Assembly (NCBI GenBank): GCA_934692625.1 | Contig: CAKUUC010000012.1 | Coordinates: 11,405 to 75,404, forward strand | Reading direction: 5' to 3' | DNA length: 64,000 nt | DNA from: an uncultured Candidatus Melainabacteria bacterium | Lineage (GTDB): Bacteria > Cyanobacteriota > Vampirovibrionia > Gastranaerophilales > Gastranaerophilaceae | The notes under the pieces: model-generated | Seen by the model: the letters and a program-made list of their open reading frames with translations, nothing else | Databases searched by the model: none | What the model was told of the DNA's origin: nothing | Shown: positions 17,889 through 25,090 of the stretch, in pieces | Layout: every line of letters starts with the position of its first letter | Numbering within the stretch: position 1 is the first letter of the stretch | Translations under genes and position numbers: made by a program

Positions 17889-18899
17889 TTAGCAAATTCC
17901 TTCACGAAGTTTTACTACTGCAGCGCCCCAAGTCATACCTGCTCCAAATCCGCAAAGAATTGCAGTTGAACCAAGTTTGATTTTACCTTTTTCAACGCCT
18001 TCAACCAATGCAATAGGTATTGAAGCGGCAGAAGTGTTTCCATAATATTTGATATTTGAGATAACTTTTTCATCAGAATATTTCAATCTGCTTTGTAATG
18101 CTTCGATAATTCTTTGGTTTGCTTGGTGTGGAATTAAGTAGTCAATATCTTCTGCATTCATTCCTGATTCTTTTATACATTCATCAATGTAATTTGGTAA
18201 TGTTGATACAACAAATTTGTAAACATCACGACCTGCCATGTGAATTTTCGAATCAACTTTGTCACAAGGTTCTACAAGCGGACAATTTTCCCCTGGCATA
18301 TTCATATAAATATATTGACCGATTTGGCCATCTGCTCTAACATCAAGTGCCAAAATATCGTCAACTCCGTCTTGAGCTTCGGTTACAACCATTGCTCCGG
18401 CGCCGTCACCGAACAAGATTGAAGTTCCTCTATCTGTCCAATCCACAAGTCTGGAATTGTTATCTGCTGCGACAATCAAAATATTTTTATACAAACCTGT
18501 TCCAATCAAACCTCTTGCTACTTGCAAAGCATAAATAAGCCCAGAACAAGCGGCTGTCATATCAAATGAAGGAACGTAATTCGGAATACCTAATTCTGCT
18601 TGAATGTGGCATGCCAAAGCCGGATATAATTGAGGTGGTGCTGATGCTGCTGCAATTATGCAGTCAATATCTTCTGCTTTAAATCCTGATTTTTCTAAAG
18701 CGTTTTGTGATGCTTTTACACCTAAATCAATTGCAGATTCGTTTCCAGAAACAATACGTCTTTCTTTAATCCCTGTTCTTGTGTAAATCCATTCATCTGA
18801 AGTTTCATATAATTTTGTCAAATCATCATTTGTGATGACAGTGTCCGGCACACAATAGCCAACACCTGCTATTCTAAGTGGTTTAACATTTTTTTGCAT
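17889..18899 (-). CDS. fabH: Beta-ketoacyl-ACP synthase III
   Basis: Starts fatty acid synthesis by condensing acetyl-CoA with malonyl-ACP. 336 aa; catalytic Cys in MTAACSGLIYAL, His in LIPHQANQRIIEAL, Asn in YGNTSAASIP, and the C-terminal GFGAGMTWGA. It follows plsX by 17 nt. The stop is followed in frame by a nucleotidyltransferase remnant. Confidence 0.96.
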   Translation of the reverse strand: MQKNVKPLRIAGVGYCVPDTVITNDDLTKLYETSDEWIYTRTGIKERRIVSGNESAIDLGVKASQNALEKSGFKAEDIDCIIAAASAPPQLYPALACHIQAELGIPNYVPSFDMTAACSGLIYALQVARGLIGTGLYKNILIVAADNNSRLVDWTDRGTSILFGDGAGAMVVTEAQDGVDDILALDVRADGQIGQYIYMNMPGENCPLVEPCDKVDSKIHMAGRDVYKFVVSTLPNYIDECIKESGMNAEDIDYLIPHQANQRIIEALQSRLKYSDEKVISNIKYYGNTSAASIPIALVEGVEKGKIKLGSTAILCGFGAGMTWGAAVVKLREGIC

Positions 18900-18916
18900 A
18901 TTTTTCCCTATTTATT

Positions 18917-19981
18917 TTATTTGTTTATGTCTTCTAAAATTTTAGCATTAATATCTTTATTAAGCATTCTTACTGCAACTCTAACAGCATTTTTCATAGC
19001 GTAAGCAGAACTTCTGCCATGAGCAATTACGGAAATTCCGTTAACACCAAGTAGAAGCATTCCTCCAAACGCTTCCCAGTTAGTTCTTTTCAAAATTCTT
19101 CTTAAGAAAGGTTTTGCTAGTAATCCGATTATGCAACCCACGATATCAGATTTGAACTCTCTTGAAATCATGTTTAACATCATTGATGCTGTTGCTTCGG
19201 TTACTTTTAATGCGATATTTCCTGCAAAACCATCGCAAACAACAACATTACATTTATTTATAAATAATTCTTTTCCTTCGATATTTCCGACAAAATTTAT
19301 TCTACCTGCTTCACTCATTTCTTTTAAGTGAGGGTAAGTGTCTTTTACCAAAGTATTTCCTTTGCCTTCTTCTTCTCCGATACTCAATATACCAACTTTT
19401 GGATCTTCAATATCAACAATATGTTGAGCATAAGTTTTTCCCATAGTTGCAAATTGAGTCAACATTTCAGGAGTACATTCACTGTTTGCTCCACCATCAA
19501 TCAAGACAACAGGTTTTGACATTGTTGGAAGTGTAACTGCAATTGCGGGTCTTGTAACACCGTGAATTCTACCTAGTCCAAACAAACTTGCAGCCATTGC
19601 TGCACCTGTAGAACCCGCAGAAACAACTGCATCGCATCTTCCTTCTGCTACTGCTCTAACTGCAGCAACAATTGAAGAATCTTTCTTTCTTCTGATAGAT
19701 TGCCCAACTGCTTCGCCCATGCCGATAACTTCCGGAGCATGTGTGATTGTGTAATCAATTTTATCTAGGTTTATGGCAATTTTTCTGTTGTGACCTTTTG
19801 TACCACAATCAGAAAGTATGTAGCCGGTAGCTTTAATTCTATCTAGTTCGGCTTGGATATCTTCTTTACGTCCAACTAACTCTAAGCTTGCGCCATATTC
19901 TTGCGCAGCCCATAATGCGCCTTCTACGATTGTCTTTGGTGCGTAATCTCCACCCATTGCATCTATTGCTATTCTTGCCAT
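18917..19981 (-). CDS. plsX: Phosphate acyltransferase
   Basis: Makes acyl-phosphate from acyl-ACP for phosphatidic acid synthesis. The N-terminal ARIAIDAMGGDYAPK, SAGSTGAAMAASLF, LIDGGANSECTPEML and CDGFAGNIALKVTEA motifs are those of PlsX; 354 aa is normal. Downstream of rpmF and upstream of fabH, the classical rpmF-plsX-fabH order. Confidence 0.96.
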   Translation of the reverse strand: MARIAIDAMGGDYAPKTIVEGALWAAQEYGASLELVGRKEDIQAELDRIKATGYILSDCGTKGHNRKIAINLDKIDYTITHAPEVIGMGEAVGQSIRRKKDSSIVAAVRAVAEGRCDAVVSAGSTGAAMAASLFGLGRIHGVTRPAIAVTLPTMSKPVVLIDGGANSECTPEMLTQFATMGKTYAQHIVDIEDPKVGILSIGEEEGKGNTLVKDTYPHLKEMSEAGRINFVGNIEGKELFINKCNVVVCDGFAGNIALKVTEATASMMLNMISREFKSDIVGCIIGLLAKPFLRRILKRTNWEAFGGMLLLGVNGISVIAHGRSSAYAMKNAVRVAVRMLNKDINAKILEDINK

Positions 19982-20009
19982 ATCCTTCTCTCTCCACAGT
20001 TTGGTGTAA

Positions 20010-20038
20010 AACCGGAAGTGATTAAATCGCTTCCGGTT
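20010..20038 (-). promoter_or_regulatory. Stem-loop between rpmF and plsX, possible attenuator
   Basis: AACCGGAAG and CTTCCGGTT pair around an 11-nt loop. Only three or four T residues follow on the minus strand, so it is a weak terminator at best. It could set the lower level of plsX-fab mRNA relative to the ribosomal protein message. Confidence 0.4.
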
Positions 20039-20047
20039 ATTTTACAA

Positions 20048-20338
20048 TTATTCTTCTGAAGTTTTTTCTTCAGTTTTAGCTTCTTCTTTTACTTCTTCAG
20101 CTTTTGCTGCTTTTTTAGAAGTTTTCTTAGCCGGTTTTTCAGCAACTGCAGCCGCTGCTGCTTTGTCTGCCAATTTTACCGGTTGACCTTTGTATGTACC
20201 ACATTCTGTACATACTGTATGTGTTAAAACTGTTGCTCCGCAATTAGGACATTTTGTAGTTTCAGGCTTAGTAGCTTTCCAATTAGCTCTTCTGCTGCCT
20301 TGAGCCGCATGTCCTGTTCTTTTCTTAGGTACTGCCAT
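20048..20338 (-). CDS. rpmF: Ribosomal protein L32 with an Ala/Lys/Glu-rich extension
   Basis: The first 55 residues are a standard L32: MAVPKKRTGHAAQGSRRANW, then the zinc ribbon CPNCGATVLTHTVCTECG. The remaining 40 residues are a low-complexity tail of Ala, Lys, Glu and Thr, which most L32 proteins lack. Located between the yceD-like gene and plsX, as in many bacteria. Confidence 0.95.
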   Translation of the reverse strand: MAVPKKRTGHAAQGSRRANWKATKPETTKCPNCGATVLTHTVCTECGTYKGQPVKLADKAAAAAVAEKPAKKTSKKAAKAEEVKEEAKTEEKTSEE

Positions 20339-20365
20339 TTTGTCTTTCCTTTTTTATTTTTTGTA

Positions 20366-20869
20366 CTAACTGTTTTTTGGGTTAATTTGGATATTTTTAA
20401 AGACGTCCAGTCTTGGGTCGGTGGTTTCTTGTTCAGAAAGAAATTCCCTTCCTTTACAATTTATACCACAAACTTTCTTATTTGGTAATTCTAATATTAC
20501 AGATTGATACAATAAGTCATAAATATCAATTTCTTTTTCACCGTTCAAATCTGTAACGAATTGCCCGTCTTTTATTTCAAATTCTTGACCTGATTCGCTG
20601 TATTCGCCAAGCAGCGTACCTTTTGAATACAATTCATTTAGTTTGTAATCTAAATCATAGTTGAATTTGTTCAAGCATAAATCGCATTCAAGTTGAACTG
20701 TTCCTGTTACATTTCCTTCTATTTGGATAAATTCACCGAGAGATTTTGCGCACAATTGAGCATGAATTGGAGTAACACAATCTATTCCTTCGATTTTGTC
20801 ATCAAAGGTGAAATATAATGTTTTGTTCTCGGCGTTTTCTAAATCTTCTATTGATAAATATTTTTCCAT
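20366..20869 (-). CDS. YceD family (DUF177) protein
   Basis: 167 aa, with the family signature VTGTVQLECDLCLNKF in the middle and the C-x-x-x-C region VCGINCKGRE near the C-terminus. DUF177 proteins are almost always encoded directly upstream of rpmF, as here, and are linked to 23S rRNA maturation in plants and bacteria; the molecular role is uncertain. Confidence 0.85.
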   Translation of the reverse strand: MEKYLSIEDLENAENKTLYFTFDDKIEGIDCVTPIHAQLCAKSLGEFIQIEGNVTGTVQLECDLCLNKFNYDLDYKLNELYSKGTLLGEYSESGQEFEIKDGQFVTDLNGEKEIDIYDLLYQSVILELPNKKVCGINCKGREFLSEQETTDPRLDVFKNIQINPKNS

Positions 20870-20878
20870 AATTCTGAA

Positions 20879-21142
20879 TTACATGTATTGTTCTTCTTGT
20901 AGTGCTACTGCTGCAATTTGGTTTGAAATGAAGCACGCTTTTTTGATAGGTCCTTCGGTTTCTTTTTCGATAAGTACTGCATTTGGAGATTGCATTTTTT
21001 CAATCAATTCTTGATATAGCGCTTGCGCATCTTTTACGTATAGTACCAAAGGTGCTGTAGAACTTTTTATGAACACCAAAACGGCATATCTTTTTTTTAT
21101 GTTTTGAGCGTTCATTCCTTGTGGGTTAAATTGTTGTGCCAT
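20879..21142 (-). CDS. Hypothetical 87-aa protein heading the yceD-rpmF-fab cluster
   Basis: Not recognised. Compact alpha/beta pattern: strand KRYAVLVFIKSSTAPLVLYV, helix DAQALYQELIEKMQ, strand NAVLIEKETEG, helix. AGGAG precedes the ATG at 21142, and its stop is 9 nt from the yceD-like start, so it is probably the first gene of the whole ten-gene transcription unit. No cysteines, signal or membrane segment. Confidence 0.65.
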   Translation of the reverse strand: MAQQFNPQGMNAQNIKKRYAVLVFIKSSTAPLVLYVKDAQALYQELIEKMQSPNAVLIEKETEGPIKKACFISNQIAAVALQEEQYM

Positions 21143-21207
21143 AAAATTCTCCTTTGTAGTATATCTTAATATTACTAAAAAGTTTTACAAAATGCAATAT
21201 TATACGA

Positions 21208-21232
21208 AAAAGACCCTCAATTGAAGGTCTTT
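21208..21232 (-). terminator. Terminator after the 21270 gene
   Basis: GACC...GGTC with an inner TCAATTGA palindrome forms a hairpin, followed on the minus strand by TTTTT. Confidence 0.65.
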
Positions 21233-21269
21233 CTCATCTCGAGTTTATATCAATATTGCCCTTTTTATA

Positions 21270-22247
21270 TTATTTTTTGCCTTCTGTAACTTCAAAATCC
21301 ATATCCTTAACATATTGACGTCTTAATGTTTCATCATCAACTGCTACGGTTTTGAAATCTGCATAGTGGTCATCTGTCGGATATTGACCGATTAAGTTTT
21401 TCAAAAGGATTGAGTTTGCGCCCAAATAACCTTTTGCAACTTTTCCTTTTTCTACATATTCGTTAGAATCTTCCAACTTCGCAACATTCAATGTGTCACC
21501 GTTTGTTTGAACGAATGCTCTTGATTTAAGTTTGCAATCTAAAATAGATGCAGATTTGTCATTTGTAGGGTTTTCGTATTCTTCAACGAAGAAACCTTTT
21601 GGTGAGTGTAAAGTTGAGCCATCTGCTTTTGTTACATCAAACGGGCTGGTTGGAATTCTTAAAACTCTTTTTCCGTAAGATTCGTGGTTGCCTTTGTAAT
21701 CCTTGATTTCAACATCATAAACCAAGATGTTTTTTGAGCTTTCTGTTAATCTGATGTCGCCGATTTCTTTGGTATTATATTCCCATTCACGAGTGCCTTC
21801 GTAATGAGTTATGTTACGTTTTGCTTTTGGGTCATTTTTGTTGCCGCCAGTTCCGTCAATATCCCAGTTTTGCAAGTTGTTGAAAAGGGAATCCAACGGT
21901 TGTGGTCTGATAAATCCGTAGTACCATTCTCTGATTGTGTCAGGGTGACAATGGCAACCATGGATTAGTGAATCAAGACCTGACATGTCAATATCAACAT
22001 GGGCGTAAGCGTAAGCGCTGCCGTCATCACAACTTGTTAATGCCGGAGTTGTTGCTGCGGTTGCACCCAACATCATCAAACCGTAAATTAGGTTTCTCAT
22101 TGATTTTGAACCGTCATTTCTAGACTCTTCAAGACCTTTGAAAGCCACTTGAGGAGTGTTAGTGGTTTGAGTTTGTGGGGTTGGTGTTGCATTTAATCTG
22201 TTGTTTTTTGAGTTAATTCCGTAATTTTGTATTGAATAAATTTGCAT
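21270..22247 (-). CDS. Hypothetical protein with N/Q/T-rich start, FKG motif and internal lipobox-like Cys
   Basis: 325 aa, unknown function. The first 40 residues are Asn/Thr/Gln-rich and end in VAFKG, a motif also seen in altered form in two other proteins of the window. Then residues about 51-73 form a hydrophobic stretch ending PALTSC, which looks like a lipoprotein cleavage site but sits far from the N-terminus. The rest is a globular, charged domain with a HGCHCHPD cluster and beta-rich segments (RVLRIPTSPFDV). GGAGG precedes the ATG. Confidence 0.65.
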   Translation of the reverse strand: MQIYSIQNYGINSKNNRLNATPTPQTQTTNTPQVAFKGLEESRNDGSKSMRNLIYGLMMLGATAATTPALTSCDDGSAYAYAHVDIDMSGLDSLIHGCHCHPDTIREWYYGFIRPQPLDSLFNNLQNWDIDGTGGNKNDPKAKRNITHYEGTREWEYNTKEIGDIRLTESSKNILVYDVEIKDYKGNHESYGKRVLRIPTSPFDVTKADGSTLHSPKGFFVEEYENPTNDKSASILDCKLKSRAFVQTNGDTLNVAKLEDSNEYVEKGKVAKGYLGANSILLKNLIGQYPTDDHYADFKTVAVDDETLRRQYVKDMDFEVTEGKK

Positions 22248-22331
22248 GAATGCCTCCTAATGCTAAGTATGTATTTCTTTAAAATCCACGCAAAAAATAA
22301 GTTGCTAGATATGTTAAAAATCTGTTACAAA

Positions 22332-22359
22332 AAATGTCCTTTTTATTAAAAGGACATTT
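22332..22359 (-). terminator. Terminator after recA
   Basis: AAATGTCCTTTT and AAAAGGACATTT form a perfect hairpin, and T-rich sequence follows on the minus strand. Confidence 0.85.
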
Positions 22360-22378
22360 TTATAGAATAGTTAAAATC

Positions 22379-23398
22379 TTATGCAGCAGCGAGTTTTTCT
22401 CTTACTAACTTTTCAACTTCTGCCAATATTTCAGGGTTTTGTTCTAAAAATTCTTTTGCTTTTTCTCTGCCTTGACCAAGTTTCTCTTCGTTATAACTGA
22501 ACCAAGAACCGGCTTTTTTAACGATATCAAGATTTACTGCAACGTCAAGAATATTACCAACCTTAGAAATTCCTTTTCCGAAGATAATGTCAAATTCTGC
22601 GGTTCTAAATGGTGGAGCAACTTTGTTTTTCAAAACTTTTACTCTTACATGGTTACCGATTTCGCCATCTTCACCTTTTAGAGATTCTGTACGTTTAATT
22701 TCCATACGAACAGAAGCGTAATATTTCAATGCATTACCACCTGTTGTTGTTTCAGGGTTTCCGTACATAACACCGATTTTCATACGCAATTGGTTGATGA
22801 AAATTACAGTTGTGTTAGTTTTTCCGATAATACCTGTCAACTTTCTCAATGCTTTTGACATTAAGCGTGCTTGTAAGCCCATTTGTTGGTCTTCCATAGA
22901 GCCTTCGATTTCGGCTTTTGGAACAAGAGCCGCAACGGAGTCAACAACAACAATATCAACAGCACCGGAACGAACAAGTTCTTCTGTGATATCTAATGCT
23001 TGTTCACCTGTATCCGGTTGTGAAATCAATAAATCATCAACTTGGACACCAAGATTTCTTGCATATTCAGGGTCAAGGGCATGTTCTGCATCTACGAATG
23101 CTGCAATTCCGCCTTTTTTCTGACATTCAGCAACGATATGTTGTGCTAAAGTTGTCTTACCTGAACTTTCAGGTCCATAGATTTCGATAATACGACCACG
23201 AGGAATTCCGCCAATTCCAAGTGCAACATCTAGTGATAACGCTCCCGTAGGGATAGCATCTACATTAACGGTAGGTTTATCACCAAGTTTCATGATTGAA
23301 CCTTTACCAAAATCTTTTTCAATTTTTTCAATAGCCAACTTCAGTGCTTTACTTCTATCTTCACTGATGTTTGTTTCCGGCGCATCTTTCGCTGCCAT
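22379..23398 (-). CDS. recA: Recombinase RecA
   Basis: Strand exchange protein of homologous recombination and the SOS response. 339 aa: Walker A GPESSGKTTLAQ (about residues 74-85), the VVDSVAALVPKAEIEG Walker B/L1 region, FINQLRMKIGVMYGNPETTTGGNAL (L2), and FNEEKLGQG-type SYNEEKLGQGREKAK. It lies 11 nt downstream of a MerR-like gene and is probably cotranscribed with it. I see no obvious LexA box. Confidence 0.98.
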   Translation of the reverse strand: MAAKDAPETNISEDRSKALKLAIEKIEKDFGKGSIMKLGDKPTVNVDAIPTGALSLDVALGIGGIPRGRIIEIYGPESSGKTTLAQHIVAECQKKGGIAAFVDAEHALDPEYARNLGVQVDDLLISQPDTGEQALDITEELVRSGAVDIVVVDSVAALVPKAEIEGSMEDQQMGLQARLMSKALRKLTGIIGKTNTTVIFINQLRMKIGVMYGNPETTTGGNALKYYASVRMEIKRTESLKGEDGEIGNHVRVKVLKNKVAPPFRTAEFDIIFGKGISKVGNILDVAVNLDIVKKAGSWFSYNEEKLGQGREKAKEFLEQNPEILAEVEKLVREKLAAA

Positions 23399-23409
23399 TT
23401 ATTTTCCCC

Positions 23410-23940
23410 TTATTCCCAAACGTAAACTTCTTTTTTCTTATAAAAACCGAGTGCAACAGGTTTGTAACTGTTTAATTCGTTTTTCAACTGGTAAACTTCT
23501 TTGTTCAAGTCAACAATTTTTTGTTTCAATGTTTCGTTATCAGTTTTGCAACGTATCAATTCAACTACAACATCATCCATGCCTTCAAGTTTTTCATCAA
23601 TAACTTTTGCAATTCTATCGCTAAGTTTTGTTTCTAATTCTTGAAGAGAAGTCAAAATGCTTCTCATTGCAGCAGGATTGCTACCGGAAATAGCACCGGC
23701 ACCTACGGCAACAGGAACTTTTGAACTTACTGGGTTAGTTACGTTGCTTTTGATTTGAGCTTGAATTTTTCTTAAATTCTTTACTTCATCATAAGAAAAA
23801 TATGTATGACCTTTTGCATTCTTTCTTGGTCTGATAGCCGCTCTTTTACACAAATCAACTATCTCTTTGTTATCTGCTTTTAAGATAGTTCTAACTTCTT
23901 GCGGAGTTAAAGTCCTCTCATTCAATCTGTCTTTAATCAT
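23410..23940 (-). CDS. MerR-like DNA-binding protein with coiled coil, upstream of recA
   Basis: 176 aa. The N-terminal 60 residues read as a winged-helix of MerR type: LTPQEVRTILKADNKEIVDLCKRAAIRP followed by GHTYFSYDEVKNLRKI, where the second part matches the wing-to-helix transition. After a Ser/Val/Ala-rich linker comes a long coiled coil (LQELETKLSDRIAKVIDEKLEG and the LKQKIVDLNKEVYQLKNEL segment). It is the first gene of a two-gene unit with recA, so control of recA or a DNA-organising role is possible; neither is established. Confidence 0.65.
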   Translation of the reverse strand: MIKDRLNERTLTPQEVRTILKADNKEIVDLCKRAAIRPRKNAKGHTYFSYDEVKNLRKIQAQIKSNVTNPVSSKVPVAVGAGAISGSNPAAMRSILTSLQELETKLSDRIAKVIDEKLEGMDDVVVELIRCKTDNETLKQKIVDLNKEVYQLKNELNSYKPVALGFYKKKEVYVWE

Positions 23941-24120
23941 TCTTTTTTCTATCCCTTTTTAAAAAACATTCCCAACAATATTCTATTACACTTGTGTTCA
24001 TGTGGCAAATAATTTTTACATATTCATGAAGAAATGTAAACTCATGGATATTGATAAATTTATTTATTGGTGATGATCTGTGTTTTTTTATTCAAATTTG
24101 TATTGCTTATTAATTTATAA

Positions 24121-24126
24121 TATAAT
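24121..24126 (+). promoter_or_regulatory. -10 box of a probably leaderless SGNH hydrolase gene
   Basis: TATAAT at 24121-24126, then 6 nt and ATG at 24133. No Shine-Dalgarno is present. Confidence 0.5.
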
Positions 24127-24132
24127 CATATT

Positions 24133-24750
24133 ATGAAAAAGATTTTATGTTTCGGTGATTCTAACACATACGGATATACCCCTGCAACAGGTGTGAGATT
24201 TGATGAATGTACTCGTTGGACTGGCAGACTCAGTGCATTGTTGGAAAAAGAATATTTGATATTGGAAGAAGGAATGAATAATCGTAACGGATTTTTCAAA
24301 AATCCTCAAAGTATTAAATTGTGCGGTGTTGACTATCTTCCAATATATTTACAAAATCATAAAGATATAGATATTTGCATTTTGGCACTCGGTACAAATG
24401 ATGCCCAGTTTTTCTATAACCTTGATAAGCAAACGGTTCAAAATGGATTGCAAAGTTTGACAAATTCTTTGCTTGAGATTAATTCTGAAACTAAAATAAT
24501 AATAATTCCACCTGTGAAAATTCAACCAAATATTTTGAACGGTATTTTTTCGATGCAATTTGACCTGTCGTCGGTTAAGAGAATAGAAGAAACATTTGAA
24601 GAATATAAAAATTTTGCACAAACGAATGGCTTTTATTATTTGGATTTGAATGAGTTTGTAAAGCCGTCCGAGGCTGATGGTTTGCATTATTCCGTAGAAA
24701 GTCATAAAATTATTGCAGAAAAAGTTGCTGAATTTGTTCGTTCGATGTAA
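24133..24750 (+). CDS. SGNH/GDSL-type esterase or lipase
   Basis: 205-aa hydrolase. Block I CFGDSNTYGY carries the nucleophile Ser, block III LALGTNDAQ the Gly-x-Asn-Asp, and block V DGLHYSVESH the Asp/His pair. There is no signal peptide, so it should act in the cytoplasm; members of this subgroup deacylate small esters, arylesters or acyl-CoAs. It stands alone, followed by a repeat cluster. Confidence 0.88.
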   Translation: MKKILCFGDSNTYGYTPATGVRFDECTRWTGRLSALLEKEYLILEEGMNNRNGFFKNPQSIKLCGVDYLPIYLQNHKDIDICILALGTNDAQFFYNLDKQTVQNGLQSLTNSLLEINSETKIIIIPPVKIQPNILNGIFSMQFDLSSVKRIEETFEEYKNFAQTNGFYYLDLNEFVKPSEADGLHYSVESHKIIAEKVAEFVRSM

Positions 24751-24754
24751 ATAA

Positions 24755-24990
24755 GTGAATTTTACGTGTCAGGCGGTGCCGTGACCTACGAACTTGCTAA
24801 GCCCACCCAATAGTCATGCTGAATTTATTTCAGCATCTCTTCTAAAATCAAAATAAAACAAAGAATTCAATCATCTTGTAAATCTTTGTCATGAAGCGAC
24901 CCTGAAACTAGTTCAGGGTCGCTTTTTCGTTAGGTTTTACCACTGGAAAAGTAGGTCTGCGTTGCCACACTAACAACGTTAATTTAAGTG
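24755..24990. repeat. Composite repeat cluster
   Basis: No gene. Modules in order: GTGTCAGGCGGTGCCGTGACCTACG, TGCTGAATTTATTTCAGCA, AAAATAAAACAAAGAATTC, the GTCATGAAGCGACCCTGAA/TTCAGGGT unit (about 24888-24922) and a degenerate GTAGGTCTGCGTTGCCAC segment. Confidence 0.7.
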
Positions 24991-25044
24991 TCGGAATGGC
25001 AATTTTAAGTTTTTAAAATGAGTGATAATTTTTGTTCAAATAAA

Positions 25045-25073
25045 AGATGCGCCGACAATTTGTCGGCGCATCT
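25045..25073 (-). terminator. Terminator after the PBP1A gene
   Basis: AGATGCGCCGACA pairs with TGTCGGCGCATCT, and TTTT follows on the minus strand. Confidence 0.85.
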
Positions 25074-25090
25074 TCCTTATAAATCTAACC

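Noticed and set aside
22379..23398. Mutated recA
   Set aside because: All motifs and the full length are intact.
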